In this document: positions 12,113 to 24,100 of the stretch, in pieces
How the letters are laid out: each line of letters starts with the position of its first letter
How positions within the stretch are numbered: position 1 is the stretch's first letter
DNA from: Lethocerus indicus
Taxonomy: Eukaryota > Arthropoda > Insecta > Hemiptera > Belostomatidae
NCBI GenBank assembly: GCA_019843655.1
Contig: JACDQD010000004.1
Span: 7,502,001-7,566,000 of the forward strand
Length of the DNA: 64,000 nt
Direction of reading: 5' to 3'
Program-made: the position numbers and the translations under genes
Notes under the pieces: model-generated
The model's input: only the letters and a program-made list of their open reading frames with translations
Told to the model about the DNA's origin: nothing
Databases searched by the model: none

Positions 12113-15100
12113 GCAAGTATTCCTGAATTATTACTTGTGAATGCTCGAGCGTGAAAAATATTCATTGCAGAAAGAAAGTTAGCGAATGTACCTTGTAGTC
12201 TCTAGTAATTACCAGGGTTTATGAGAGTGTTGTGTTTCGAAAGGATCTTCCCTTGCGCGGCATTAAATTTGTTCAGGGAGCACAAGAAAGGTCGTAAAGT
12301 CAATGGGGTGGTACATGTGTGAGGGTAAGACCTGTAAGACGGGTAGCTGGGGAATATCTCGGTCGTGTAACGGAGCAAAGGGCAGGAATGTAGGCGGGCA
12401 ACACGTGCGCCGAAAAACAAAAAACCCGTCGAGTACCGTTACGAGAACTTCATATTCATAAGGAATATCTCTTAAGATATTCATCGGGGGTAAGTGCTTT
12501 CTTTGGTGGAGCGGCCCGAGGGGTCGTTACAACAGAAAAATCCCAATACGAGAGAGGGAGGCGCCGAAGTAATCCAGCGTGTACTCTGCGCTTTGCCCAA
12601 GAGCAAGAGCTTCCAGAAAGGGCTTAATGTACATTTTAAAACAAAGTTGCAGTAGTTATTATAGTTCCTTATAGGGTACGTCACTATAAATGTATGTAAA
12701 AAATGTTATAGAGGATCCACGGTTCACCCGGTTCTAACAGGACATAAGCGCAGGCACACGCACCGGTTGTAAACCTCTATAAATATTATTGGACGAAATT
12801 AGATAAATTCGCTAAACGAAATATAAATGATGTAATACTACAACATTTTAAGGGGACATGGAGTATTTAGATGGAAAATTTATAATTCTTGCCTGACGTT
12901 ATGTAAAGTTTAATAAATTATATTTTACAGTAAAACATCTTCCTATTAAGTATGGAGGGATATCGATTTAATAGGAATTTCAAAAATTCCCGATCGTCTA
13001 TCGATGCGGCATTCATGGATGTTGCGGAATTTCTCTCTGGAATGGATTTCTCGGTTCTTTTCCCATTAAAGGCGAATTTCGATCTTTGTTAGACGGCGAA
13101 CGGGGACGTATTATAAAATTGTCGGAAAATTTCCACGGTCGGTGAAATTTGCCGTTTTCATTATTGGTGCTCCCGGAATTATTTTGGAACCCTCATCCCT
13201 GACGCTTTTAGCTTTTTTCGCCTTACTTTCCATTCAATTGAACAACAGAATTACACAACTCAGCTCCAACAATGGGCTTTCAGTTTCGTCTGAAGTAAAT
13301 TTAATTCTTTTTTTTGTAATTTAACACAGTTTCCCGAAACTTTTGTAAAGTAAACAGAGAACGTTTTCATAATTGGCTCTCGGCGATTGGCGATTTTGTG
13401 GGCCCGCGACGGTTGACAAAGGCACTCGACTGTTTAAAACAACTTGGGGCCGACTCCAGCAATGGATGAAATTTCGTGGGAACTTTGTCACAAATTTATA
13501 TAGGGAGTTTTCCAAAATTTCATTAGCTAACACAATATTTCGCCGGTAGAGGTTTCTGTAGAATACGTAGGAAGGGGCGAAATAAGATTGCTCGTGGAAA
13601 ATTCGCCTGAAAAACTGAATATAAAAATACCACTTAAAGTCTTTAGGTCTTTTAGAACAAACTATAATGTCTGTTCTAACTATATTCAATCGAAATATTA
13701 TAATTTAATAATAAACCTGAAATTCCAGAAAAATGAGTAATTTTCTAATAAGTAGTTCTAATAAAGTAAGTAGTAGTTCTAATTTAAACAAAATTAGTAC
13801 GTATAATTAAATACAACGTAAACCTTTAATGATTTTAGATGACACTGGACTGAAATTTAGACTTCGAGATTTGCAATACGATAACGTTTGCGGAAATAAA
13901 TATGCACTTTCACAATTCCAGTTTCTTCGGGTACCAGACTCTGTGTCCATGGTAAACACACATACACACAGACACAAAAATATACCGTCGTCCGCTCAAT
14001 CAACCCTCCCAAATGACATGGAGCCCGGGTGGCCGGACGCTACTGGCTCTAGAGCCGGTTTCTGTACTTTTTAAAACCGCGAAAGGGGAACTTTTTTGCG
14101 CTCATGCCACTACCGCTTCCGAAAAGGGAAGTAAAATAAAAAAAATAAGCCGCGTCAAAGGACTTAAGAGGAGGGGCCCGGAGTGGAGCTCGAGCCGCCT
14201 CTACCCCCTCGGCCCCCTCACTTTCTTTTTGTGTTCGAGTCTCCCCGAAACTTTAACAAGTGCCCCCTCCCCTCAATATTTTACAAAAATTGAGCCCCGC
14301 GTTAGAACACCAAACATTCCACCAGAACACCCCTTCCCCCCGCCCCCGTCCAACCTAATGGAGGGCCCACCTTTGTGAGCTTAATATTCCTTATTACGTA
14401 AAAGCAGTCCGGAACCGGAGATAGGTCAAATGAGTTGATAAAAGCAATATGACAATCTAACAGTATTGGGTATTGGGTGCCTTTTGGATTCCTGAAGTTT
14501 CGAGCGTTAAAACTTTCTCACATTCTGTCTCAACTCTATTTCCAGGGAACACTGGCGTTAGTAACGAAAAACATTAATAAATAAATTTGACGCAATAAAT
14601 CCTCGTAATTAAAAATTATCGTTACATTAATAAAAACCCACATTCTAACCCGATTTTTACTTTGAAAAACCACTTTTTATGGCAGCTTTTCTTTGCAAGT
14701 TGGAGAGAGAGAAAGTTACGATAATTTTTACAAATAATTCTGACGAAGACTGCATTAATACCTATTGTAAAATATGTTAATCTGCAATCAATTTTCTTTC
14801 AACTATTCCTAACTAAATCTAGTGATTCAGTTACAAAGACAATAGTGTAATTCTGTAAATGACAGTAACAATAGATATCGAAATGAATAATTTTTTGAAT
14901 TGGACTTTGAAACTTGGCCGGTCGTCAGGAGGACGTTCGGCGTGCTCTGGAGCGTTCGGAGCGGCGGCAGGTGACTTTCACGGAGCGGAGCCAGTTCAAA
15001 TACGCGCGCCGGGTGGTCATCAAGTTGGGTAGCGCTGTGATAACCCGGGAGGACGAGCACGGGCTGGCGCTGGGCAGGCTGGCCTCCATCGTTGAACAGG

Positions 15101-18100
15101 TGGCCGAGTGCCACGTCGAGGGCCGCGAGTGCATCATGGTCACCAGCGGAGCTGTCGCCTTCGGAAAACAGAAGCTCGCCCAAGAGCTCCTCATGTCGCT
15201 CAGCATGAGGGAGACCCTCTCCCCTAAGGACCATACCAGATCGGTCAGTATTAAATAACACGAATAAAATATACAAACCTTCGCATCACCGCTAATACAG
15301 CGCAGAATTGTTTTTCTTATTTCGAAACAAATTTCGTGTTGACACAGTCCGTTAGCGAAAAAGGGGGCGATAAACATTTTAAAATATATTCTATTATTGC
15401 TTACTACTTACTCTAGGCCAAGATTCCTTAATACTTTAATGAATGCTAAAACTGTTGAAATTATAATCGTCTTTCGAGAGTTTGGAAAACACTCCGAGGG
15501 GCCTTACTTTATTAATGTATTTCTAAAAGGGCGTTTCGGTCCGAGGGGCGATCCTATTGATTTTTATCCGACTCTATATTGAAAGGAGTTTCCTAGAATA
15601 TAAGGGCTCGGTTGAAGCTTGTCACGTGGAACTCGGTCTCGTCTCGCGCCTGCTCCATATATTTGATCATTCATTCAAACGAAAAATACTGCCATTTACA
15701 GACCTTGAGGGGCGGGGGCGGAACGTGTCGTCCGCTTCCGCTTCCACTGCATTATTGAGATCCGAATGGGATTCGGAAATAAATTTTAAAATTCAATTAC
15801 GAAAGGTGCTCTATCTGCGGATCTGATCGAGAAAATGCGGGTGAACTTTCTCCTTCAACGCTCCCGAATGCTGCCCACGCGCCATTCCTTTAAATCCGCT
15901 CATTATTTAAATCCGCCAGCGGATTCCTATTCGGCACTTCACAAAAGAACATTCCGCGATATATCAGGGATACGATGGCACACGCCAACCAGTTTCCGGG
16001 ACGAGGCTATAGTTAGTTGTGTCCCGTTGAATGTTGAGTCCGTATATAATCTGTTAGTACAACTATTCGTCCATTATTTATTAAATTTTGATCAAGTCAT
16101 ATGTTTAATATTTGGCTTACAGGAAACAGGAACTCTGCTGGAGCCCAGGGCGGCAGCTGCCGTAGGTCAATCAGGACTTATGTCCCTCTACGACGCCATG
16201 TTCGCCCAGTACGGTGTCAAAATTGCTCAGGTAATTGAAATTAAATTTCTTATACATTATTATAATTTCAACAAAAATTCACTGGTAATTATTATATTCC
16301 TTACAACGTGTATCCTTCACAATTCCACCCTAGTTTGAAAGCGTATACCCATTTCTTAGTGACAACGACAAAAGCCCCATTCGGTACCTTTGTGTTGGCC
16401 CAAAGGAGAAACTAAAATGCAGGTGTGCTCAAAGCGTTTACCTTCCCCTCCCCACACCAACCACATGAAACAATTCGCTCCATCCCGTCCTTTCGAGTTA
16501 TATCCCAGCAGTGCCTTAATTTCGTTTGAACTCGGATGAAACCTCCTTGCTGGAAATTGTTCTGCGGTTCCTCTCTAATCATTATGGTGATTATTATCTT
16601 TATTAGTAAATTTGAATAACATGTCGTACACACCGATATCATTAATTTAATAATATTTTTTCATGAGGACAAAAAACAACCACAATTTAAGCAGAAATTA
16701 AATGAAACTGGTTTCTAAAGGATGACTATTTACAATTTTATTTACTAATCTCAGAGACTGAATGGCGTTATTCTCGAACGTTGTATAGTTTTCAGAATAG
16801 TTTCTCGATTTGTCTTACTTGTGAATTTACCCTTGTATGAAATATAAATTGTCGCCCTATTCAATATCCTTAGGGTTTATTTCGAGATTAAATTGCGACG
16901 TAGCGTAGAGGCACGCGATCGCACGTCGTTTCCGATAAATTCAACGCGAAAATCTGGGGCTAAATCGATTGAATCTGACGCCTGCGTTGATCCGCATTGA
17001 AGAGGGATAAAAATCGTAACTTTGGAATAATTAAAAAAAGTTACATACACTGGCCCTCGAAGTGTGGACATTAATTAGATATCATTACACGTTCTGTCGG
17101 AAGGTAGAGAATACAGTATTTTATAATGCTAACCGCCTAACGAAGGATCAAACAATAGAGTTGAATGAAAAAAAATCACAAATGCTGGAATTTTGATCTT
17201 ATTTTGATGATTCCCTTCCTCTTCAACCGACTGGTGGCTCGGCCTTCGACGGGGCCAATTGTGGAATAACGAAATTTTTATATTGTCGTCCCAGGAAAAC
17301 TCCCCGCTGGGGATGAAATGCTGGCAGGACTTTATCGTCTGGAGTGGCGGCGGCGGGGGTGGGTCGCACAAAAGGAGCCCTGGTCCCGGTAAACACGCTT
17401 TATGCCCGAGCCCCCGACGATAAGAGTATAATGCATTCAATACACGTGAATACGCTAACCTCGCTAAGCGCAAACACGAATAAGGAACGCTACCAATCGA
17501 GAGTTTGATTTAAAACCTTCCAGCCTGCAATACAGAAAGGTCGAATGAAGTTAAAAACATTTATTTTAATAATTAATCGATCGATCTAGACTACACCGCA
17601 ATTACTATTTGTTCATTGTAAACTTAATAATGCACGGACGGGATTTTCTCTGACACTATTTAATTACATTAATAACAGCAATAGATAGAAGTTCTTTTAA
17701 AACTACATTAATTTTTGCGCTTCTTAAGAAAGGGCAATTACTTAAGGGGAATTAATTACAATAGGCCAACAAAAAATTAAAAAATACTGTCTCTGTTTTA
17801 CCAGGAGTTGCTTAGTATAGCACCAGCAGTTAATGTAGTAGACACTTCCCCTCAATGTCCCAAATAGAAATGTTCACAGGAGACATGGCAGGAACACAAA
17901 CTGGTGTACTAATACTTCCTCGTTTTAAATTGTACAAGTTTACCTTTAATACTTGTGAATTATAAATTTGTATTATTTCAGAAACGAATACCACCGATGT
18001 GGTAGAATTTAGATATTCTGGCTTGAAGTATTTTATTTTTGCTCTCCGCAGGTGTTGGTGACAAAACCGGATTTCCGCAACGAGGAGACGAAAAGGAACC

Positions 18101-21100
18101 TTTTCAGCACCTTGTCCGAACTGATCAGTCTCAACATAGTGCCCATCATAAATACAAACGACGCAGTCACGCCCCCGCGTCACGACGATGAATTTCCAGT
18201 CAGCAAAACCGGAGCCAAGGTAACAAAAAAAAACAAAAACCCTGAATATTTATGATGGGAAAATAAACCGGGAGTGTTGCTCGGCCCACTACTTGTTTCC
18301 AATTACGGGGGACCAACGTTGGGCGTCGATATTTTGGCACGAAAGAGCTCATTAAATAATTTATACAATATTAACAGACCCTCCAGTTTGTTATTATGAA
18401 ACGTTAACCGGAGCCGTGCACGACACGATAATACAACGGGGATCCACCAATAAATGGGGCGGTCATAAGTAATCGGCTGTTGTATAATAATATACATTTT
18501 AATTAATACACACAAAATTTATATTTTTGTGTCTTACAAAACTTAAGTAGCTTACAACAACATAAACATAAATCATAAACAGAAAATAATGCTTACGCCT
18601 GGTATGGATGGGCGAAGGTTTCCGCGACCAGAATTCGAATTATTACTATCTAAGAGCTCGGCAAGATTACGTGATACCTTGGGCAGCAGGTGTTGAACCC
18701 TATCCGTCCGAGATTCATTTTTCGAAGAACGCATGAGCGAGTTCGAGTAGAAAGGTTTAACCCCCAGTGGAGGTCCCCTGGGTGTGGTCAGCTGCCGACG
18801 TTTCGGAATCCTCACTGGTGCCGTCATCAGTGTTGCTATGCCGATGTTCCAATATCCCCTACATTATAGAAGAATATATCCTATATTCTTCATTCACGCT
18901 AAGAAATGTCGGCCGAAACCTATTCCGATACGGATTTTCTAATCGAGCTGTCGTGCCGTTCCGATGCGAGCCCGGGCGATTTATTCCAGCTAAAAGAGGA
19001 TATTGAGGATAGAGGGCATCCTCTCTAAGAGAGATATTGAAGGACACAATCGAAATCCTCCTTTTTTTCATCCGTTCGATCGTGGGCCTCGTTTGAATTG
19101 GTTCATAAATTTGGCTTTGGCAGGGCGCGAGGGCCCAGTTTTTCGCCGCGCCGCCAATGCTAATCTGTACGTCGACGGAAATTGAATACGCGGATATTTC
19201 TTTTTTTTTACATCGTATGAACTCACGGATTTATTCCTCCGGCGAAATGGGGGATTCGAAGACAAAAGAGGAGTTCGTTCAATCAATTTTCCATTAACCG
19301 TACACTAGCATTTGGGCGCTATTAAATCATTTCAGAAAATTTCTCGTTTGTTCAGAAAAAATATAACTGATTTTTTCTTTGGTAAACTTTTTATACTCTA
19401 AACGTCTACCCGCCAATATTCTATGTATTTATGCATGCCGAATGCTAATAAGGTGGGTACAAACCAGTACAGGTATCAAATATATCCTCTCCTCAAAAAG
19501 TGCTCCTGTTGGTAAGATCCGATCTTGTATAATTTGTGCTGCTGAATTATATATTATATGCATGCCAATAGAATATATTGTTGTTAGGTTATTGCGCTGA
19601 AAGACAACGACAGCCTGGCGGCGATGTTGGCGGCCGAAGTGCAGGCCGACCTGCTTATTCTGATGTCTGACGTGGACGGCATCTACACGTGCCCGCCGTC
19701 CCAGGAGGGCGCCCGACTCATCCACACCTACACGCCCGAAATGGTGGACGTCGTGCGTTTCGGAAAGAAGTCCAAGGTCGGAACTGGAGGAATGGACTCG
19801 AAGGTCGGTACTCGATATATCTGTTCGTTTACTTTAGAACTGGGCACTAAACGGAGTTGTACCACTGCTAGCAGTAGGTAGAAGGCTCCATCCGAGCGGA
19901 CTAATGCGGCCTAAAAGGAGTACAACTTAGAATACCTTATTCTGGCTAGAGGAGCCATTAATACAACAATTTTCGGAACGTTACAAATTAAAATGATGAA
20001 AACATCTATATTATTTGAACTTTATAAAATTACACTTTGCTTATCTTGCTTCGGTTTTATTATCCGAATGTAAAATTCTACTAGCGAGAGTGCCAGCTAA
20101 TTCCAACGAACGTTGAAAGATTACATGCAGTGATATGAGGCGCAAACTCATGCCGCTATTCACCTGCCCTTTTGGTAGTACACCTGTGTCAAGCATTTGC
20201 AGGACTTCAAACGCGAGTTCTGCCTCGTGGGGCGCCGGAAAATCTTCCACCTCATCCGACCGTATACCTTCAAATCCCCCGAAATCCATGTTTTCGGCCG
20301 ACTCCGCTTCCAAGTTTTGGCTTTCGACAATTTTTACGATCTGCAAATCAAAACGAATCTTAAATTTATCGAAAAATCTTCGACTAGTCAAATAATTGTT
20401 GAAGGCCCACCAGTGATGGTGAAGAGGTGCAGGGTTTTAGTTCTTAGCCTAATCCCAAGATAAGGAGCACCTTTATTATGAAACTGTTTTTTTAACCAAA
20501 TTCACAGATCCTCACCGTTTTTGTCAAGAAGAATATCGCGTCTGTCATCTATATCGTTCCATTGTCTCATTATTAGCACATCATAAATTACTCTTAATTT
20601 AGGGTTATTCTAGGAAATAGGAGTAAATAAATGGTTTCATTGATGGCCGCGCCATTTGCCTAAATAGTTTTCCACTCGGAAGAAACAGTATATTAAAAGA
20701 AAAACAAAATAACTAAGTGCGTTTTGCTATACGCTGGGGGCTATTACTCCTGGGCCGGGCACATTGGGCGGGGCGTTATCGCCGTGTAGGGACGCGGGCT
20801 GGGCTGGAGCTCTTGTAATTCCAGTATCGTAAATATAATACTAAAAGCTTCCCTTGTCCCGCCTAAAGACAATGGCCGGTATAAAACGCTTTTACTCAGT
20901 TGGGGTAAAACGCCCGGGAGGACAATCATCCGCCTCCTAGAATAAAATTATTTTGAAACCTTGCGCCCGTTCTTACGAACCGTCCCACCATTTGCTCGCT
21001 AAAGTTTTCAGACCCTCCGGGTAAATGCGCGCCAAGGCCAGTTCGATATTATCACTTCCTGAAAAATTTTGTTTAACAACGGATAAAACGGGTGGGGATC

Positions 21101-24100
21101 TCGTTTCCCCAACTTGTTATAATACGCCCCGAATGAAATTGTATCCCCGGTAAGGGGGAGGAAAATGATCGCTAGGAAAGTTTAAATTCGCCGCACGTCT
21201 CCCTACTAGAAACCTCTCTACCGGTTTTCAAGAAGAGAATGAAAATTGAAATTAAGAATGGCTTAATCAAAATAGCGAGAAATATGTATATAATATGTAT
21301 TTGTACATGTAATTTTATTTTTCAGCCGAGCTACTGATTGCTATCGACATGCATGTCATAAAGCCCTTAACCTTTAGTAAGGAATTTTACAATTTATCTT
21401 TTTCGGAAATTGTTTCAGCTCTGCTAATATTTTTTACTATATATCCTCGCATCTATATGAATCTAAATATTAATTACTCATAAGTAATAACTCACTCATT
21501 CACTTACCACATTCTCAATAATATCTCCTCAAAGTAAAGATTTCTGTCAGTTCGATGTTTAGATGTGTCGGTTAACAGGAAACATACAAATGAAGAAAAT
21601 AACGTAGATGATTAATAAAATATATTATATAAGCGCATATTGGTTATGCACATTTGTCCTTTATAAATGGGATAAAGAAAATTGAACACTATAAATTATA
21701 TGGATTTAATCGTGAGATACATTTGCAATTCTCGTCCCGATTAATAGGAGATGGAAATCGAAAAGACGGATATTTGGCTTAGGTGCCTTCTTGCATTACA
21801 TACAAAAGGGGAAAAACATTATGACGGCAGTTACTGCAAAGACAATCGTTTGAATTCATCTCTACTGGCGCAATTCTGCATTTTCGCATTTACATTTTAA
21901 TATGTTCCGCAGAAATCATTTAAGGCCCCCAGAGAATATGTGTACCGCCTTTGCGAATATTAGAAATATGCTAATTTGAATAATAAGACATTAAACCATT
22001 CATCTTCAGTTGGTTGCTAGTCGTCGGACAATCAAATTTATTCATACCTCGCTGGAACAGTCCGAGAAATATACGATGCGAATTTATTACCGAAACTGCT
22101 AATATTTTATATTCATATCATAAATGTGCTGTGTTAAATGAAAGTAATATTAAATTGACGAAAACAGAAAAGAATTTCTTCAGTGAACTTTTTATTTAAA
22201 AAAATTTGCATATTTTCCTCATATGTGTCATTATTACAACAAAAATAATATAATTAATGTATCTGGCTTATTAAGAAAGTTAACAAAACGATGTTTGGAA
22301 GTTAATTTCCACGAATTAGCGTGGTTGGCCGGAGGGGGGAATGTAACAGCCGGAGCAAGGGCACGCTAATGAGCTAATTCGTCTCAGAGGGATGAACACC
22401 CCCCTAAGATTGGACCCAACTTTGGATTTAAATTAACTCTAGTTTATTTCCCCGCTTAACAAGTAAACTGCATTGGGGGTATTTTGGTAGCATTCCAATG
22501 CGAATTAACTCCCTGACTCAACTCGGTCTCATCCCTTAAGTAGTCCAATTTCACGAATACGACGTGTTCAGTCAGCCGAGTCACTTAACTAATTTGATTT
22601 TCTCTTACATACTCTAAATAATGGTGGAAATTATCGACTTTCCGCCACATATTTCTAAGTGCAGAAAATAGCTCAGTATAATAATTTTGACATTATCGAG
22701 GATAAATTATAGTGGATAATTAATCTATGATTCACCCCTATCTTGCCATACTATTTATATGCAGAGCGTAGATATCGTCCTATTCATTGCTCCCAGCACT
22801 AAATTCTAAGATCTCTCACTGTAATAGGGTTTCGTCAGATTAATGGTTGTGTGAAATGGTGTGTGTGGTTGAATAATATGCCGATCATTAATATAAACCA
22901 CGCGTTCTTGTGTGAGTTTTGAAGCGATCTTTTGTTAGAAATATTTTTCCCTAATATTTGCCTTCAATTGGGATAATTAAATATTAATAATTTAATTAGG
23001 ATAAAACGTAATATAGGACGAACTCCTTTGCGGTTGATATTCTCCCAAACTACCGACTGTAGTTCAAACAAAACGTTTCGGCATTTATAAATCCTCAAAG
23101 CCCGCGAGCTCTAAGAGAATCCGTTCATTGTTCAATTAAAATGAGATACTCTACAAGTAAAGCGGCCCGTTATACAGGATCCCATCTAGCCTAATACCGA
23201 TAATCTCTTTTAATGCTTTCTCTATTATTCTCACAGGGTATTGATAGAGTGGATACCCCGGGTGGACAATGGGTTGCCAAACCGGAGAGGGAAATGTGAT
23301 GAAAACATCCCCAGCCGTTTTTGCGGGGCTCTAGTTGCCAGCCGGCTGGAATGTTCCTCGGTTTTATTTGTTCAATCTGTATATCTCCCTTTTCAATGGA
23401 ATTCACACGAAATTCGTTCCGACGGCGAAACGGCAATTCAAAATCGTTTACTTTGCTTCTCAACGATCCAACTCCTTGTAGGAACAAATTGTGGCATTTA
23501 GGCATTTTAAATTTATTTTTTACCTAATCATTTGAAAATTAAAAACAACACAATTGACAACCAGTGACGATGTTAGTCGATACGTCTCACGATTTTGTGG
23601 GTAATGAAAGTCAGAACCGGTCTAGGATAGAATGAAAGAGTCCGGATCAGAAGGAAAGTCGCGATTGAATCTTCTGAAATAGGCCACGTTCCGTCAAATA
23701 GAGTCCACTAAAAGTGTTATCAACGTCCCCGCGTATAACGGCGCAAAGTCATCAAGTTCGCGGAAAACTGATGTTCGAAAAGCGTTCAACTTTTATGATA
23801 GGTCGAAGCAGCGACTTGGGCAATGAACCGTGGAGTAAGCGTCGTCATATGCAACGGTATGCAGGAGAAAGCGATCAAGACAATAATCAGCGGTAGGAAA
23901 CTGGGAACTTTCTTTACGTACACCGCCACTCCCGCTTCTCAACCGGTGGAAGTTCTAGCAGAGAACGGTAAGGAATAGTAAGCTGCTCCAGTTGTCAGCA
24001 GTGACTACATAACTAATTTAAAATTTTTTCAAATTCGACAAAAACAATTTCGAATCAATAAATAAATCTCAATAAATTATTGAAGACAATTACTGAAATA

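Larger units (their letters stand above)
18220..19587 (+). other. P5CS intron 4
   Basis: About 1.4 kb. It contains the hammerhead-core-like repeat piece at 18760-18830 and a perfect hairpin at 18869-18891, both listed separately. No coding exon is recognised. Confidence 0.75.

Noticed and set aside
13321..13689. 122-codon minus-strand open frame
   Set aside because: No recognised motif. It lies in intron 1 and has an aromatic- and Arg-rich composition like other chance frames here.
14827..15377. Two minus-strand open frames of about 150 codons
   Set aside because: They lie antisense to P5CS exon 2, whose GC-rich codons leave the other frames open. Their peptides lack any motif.
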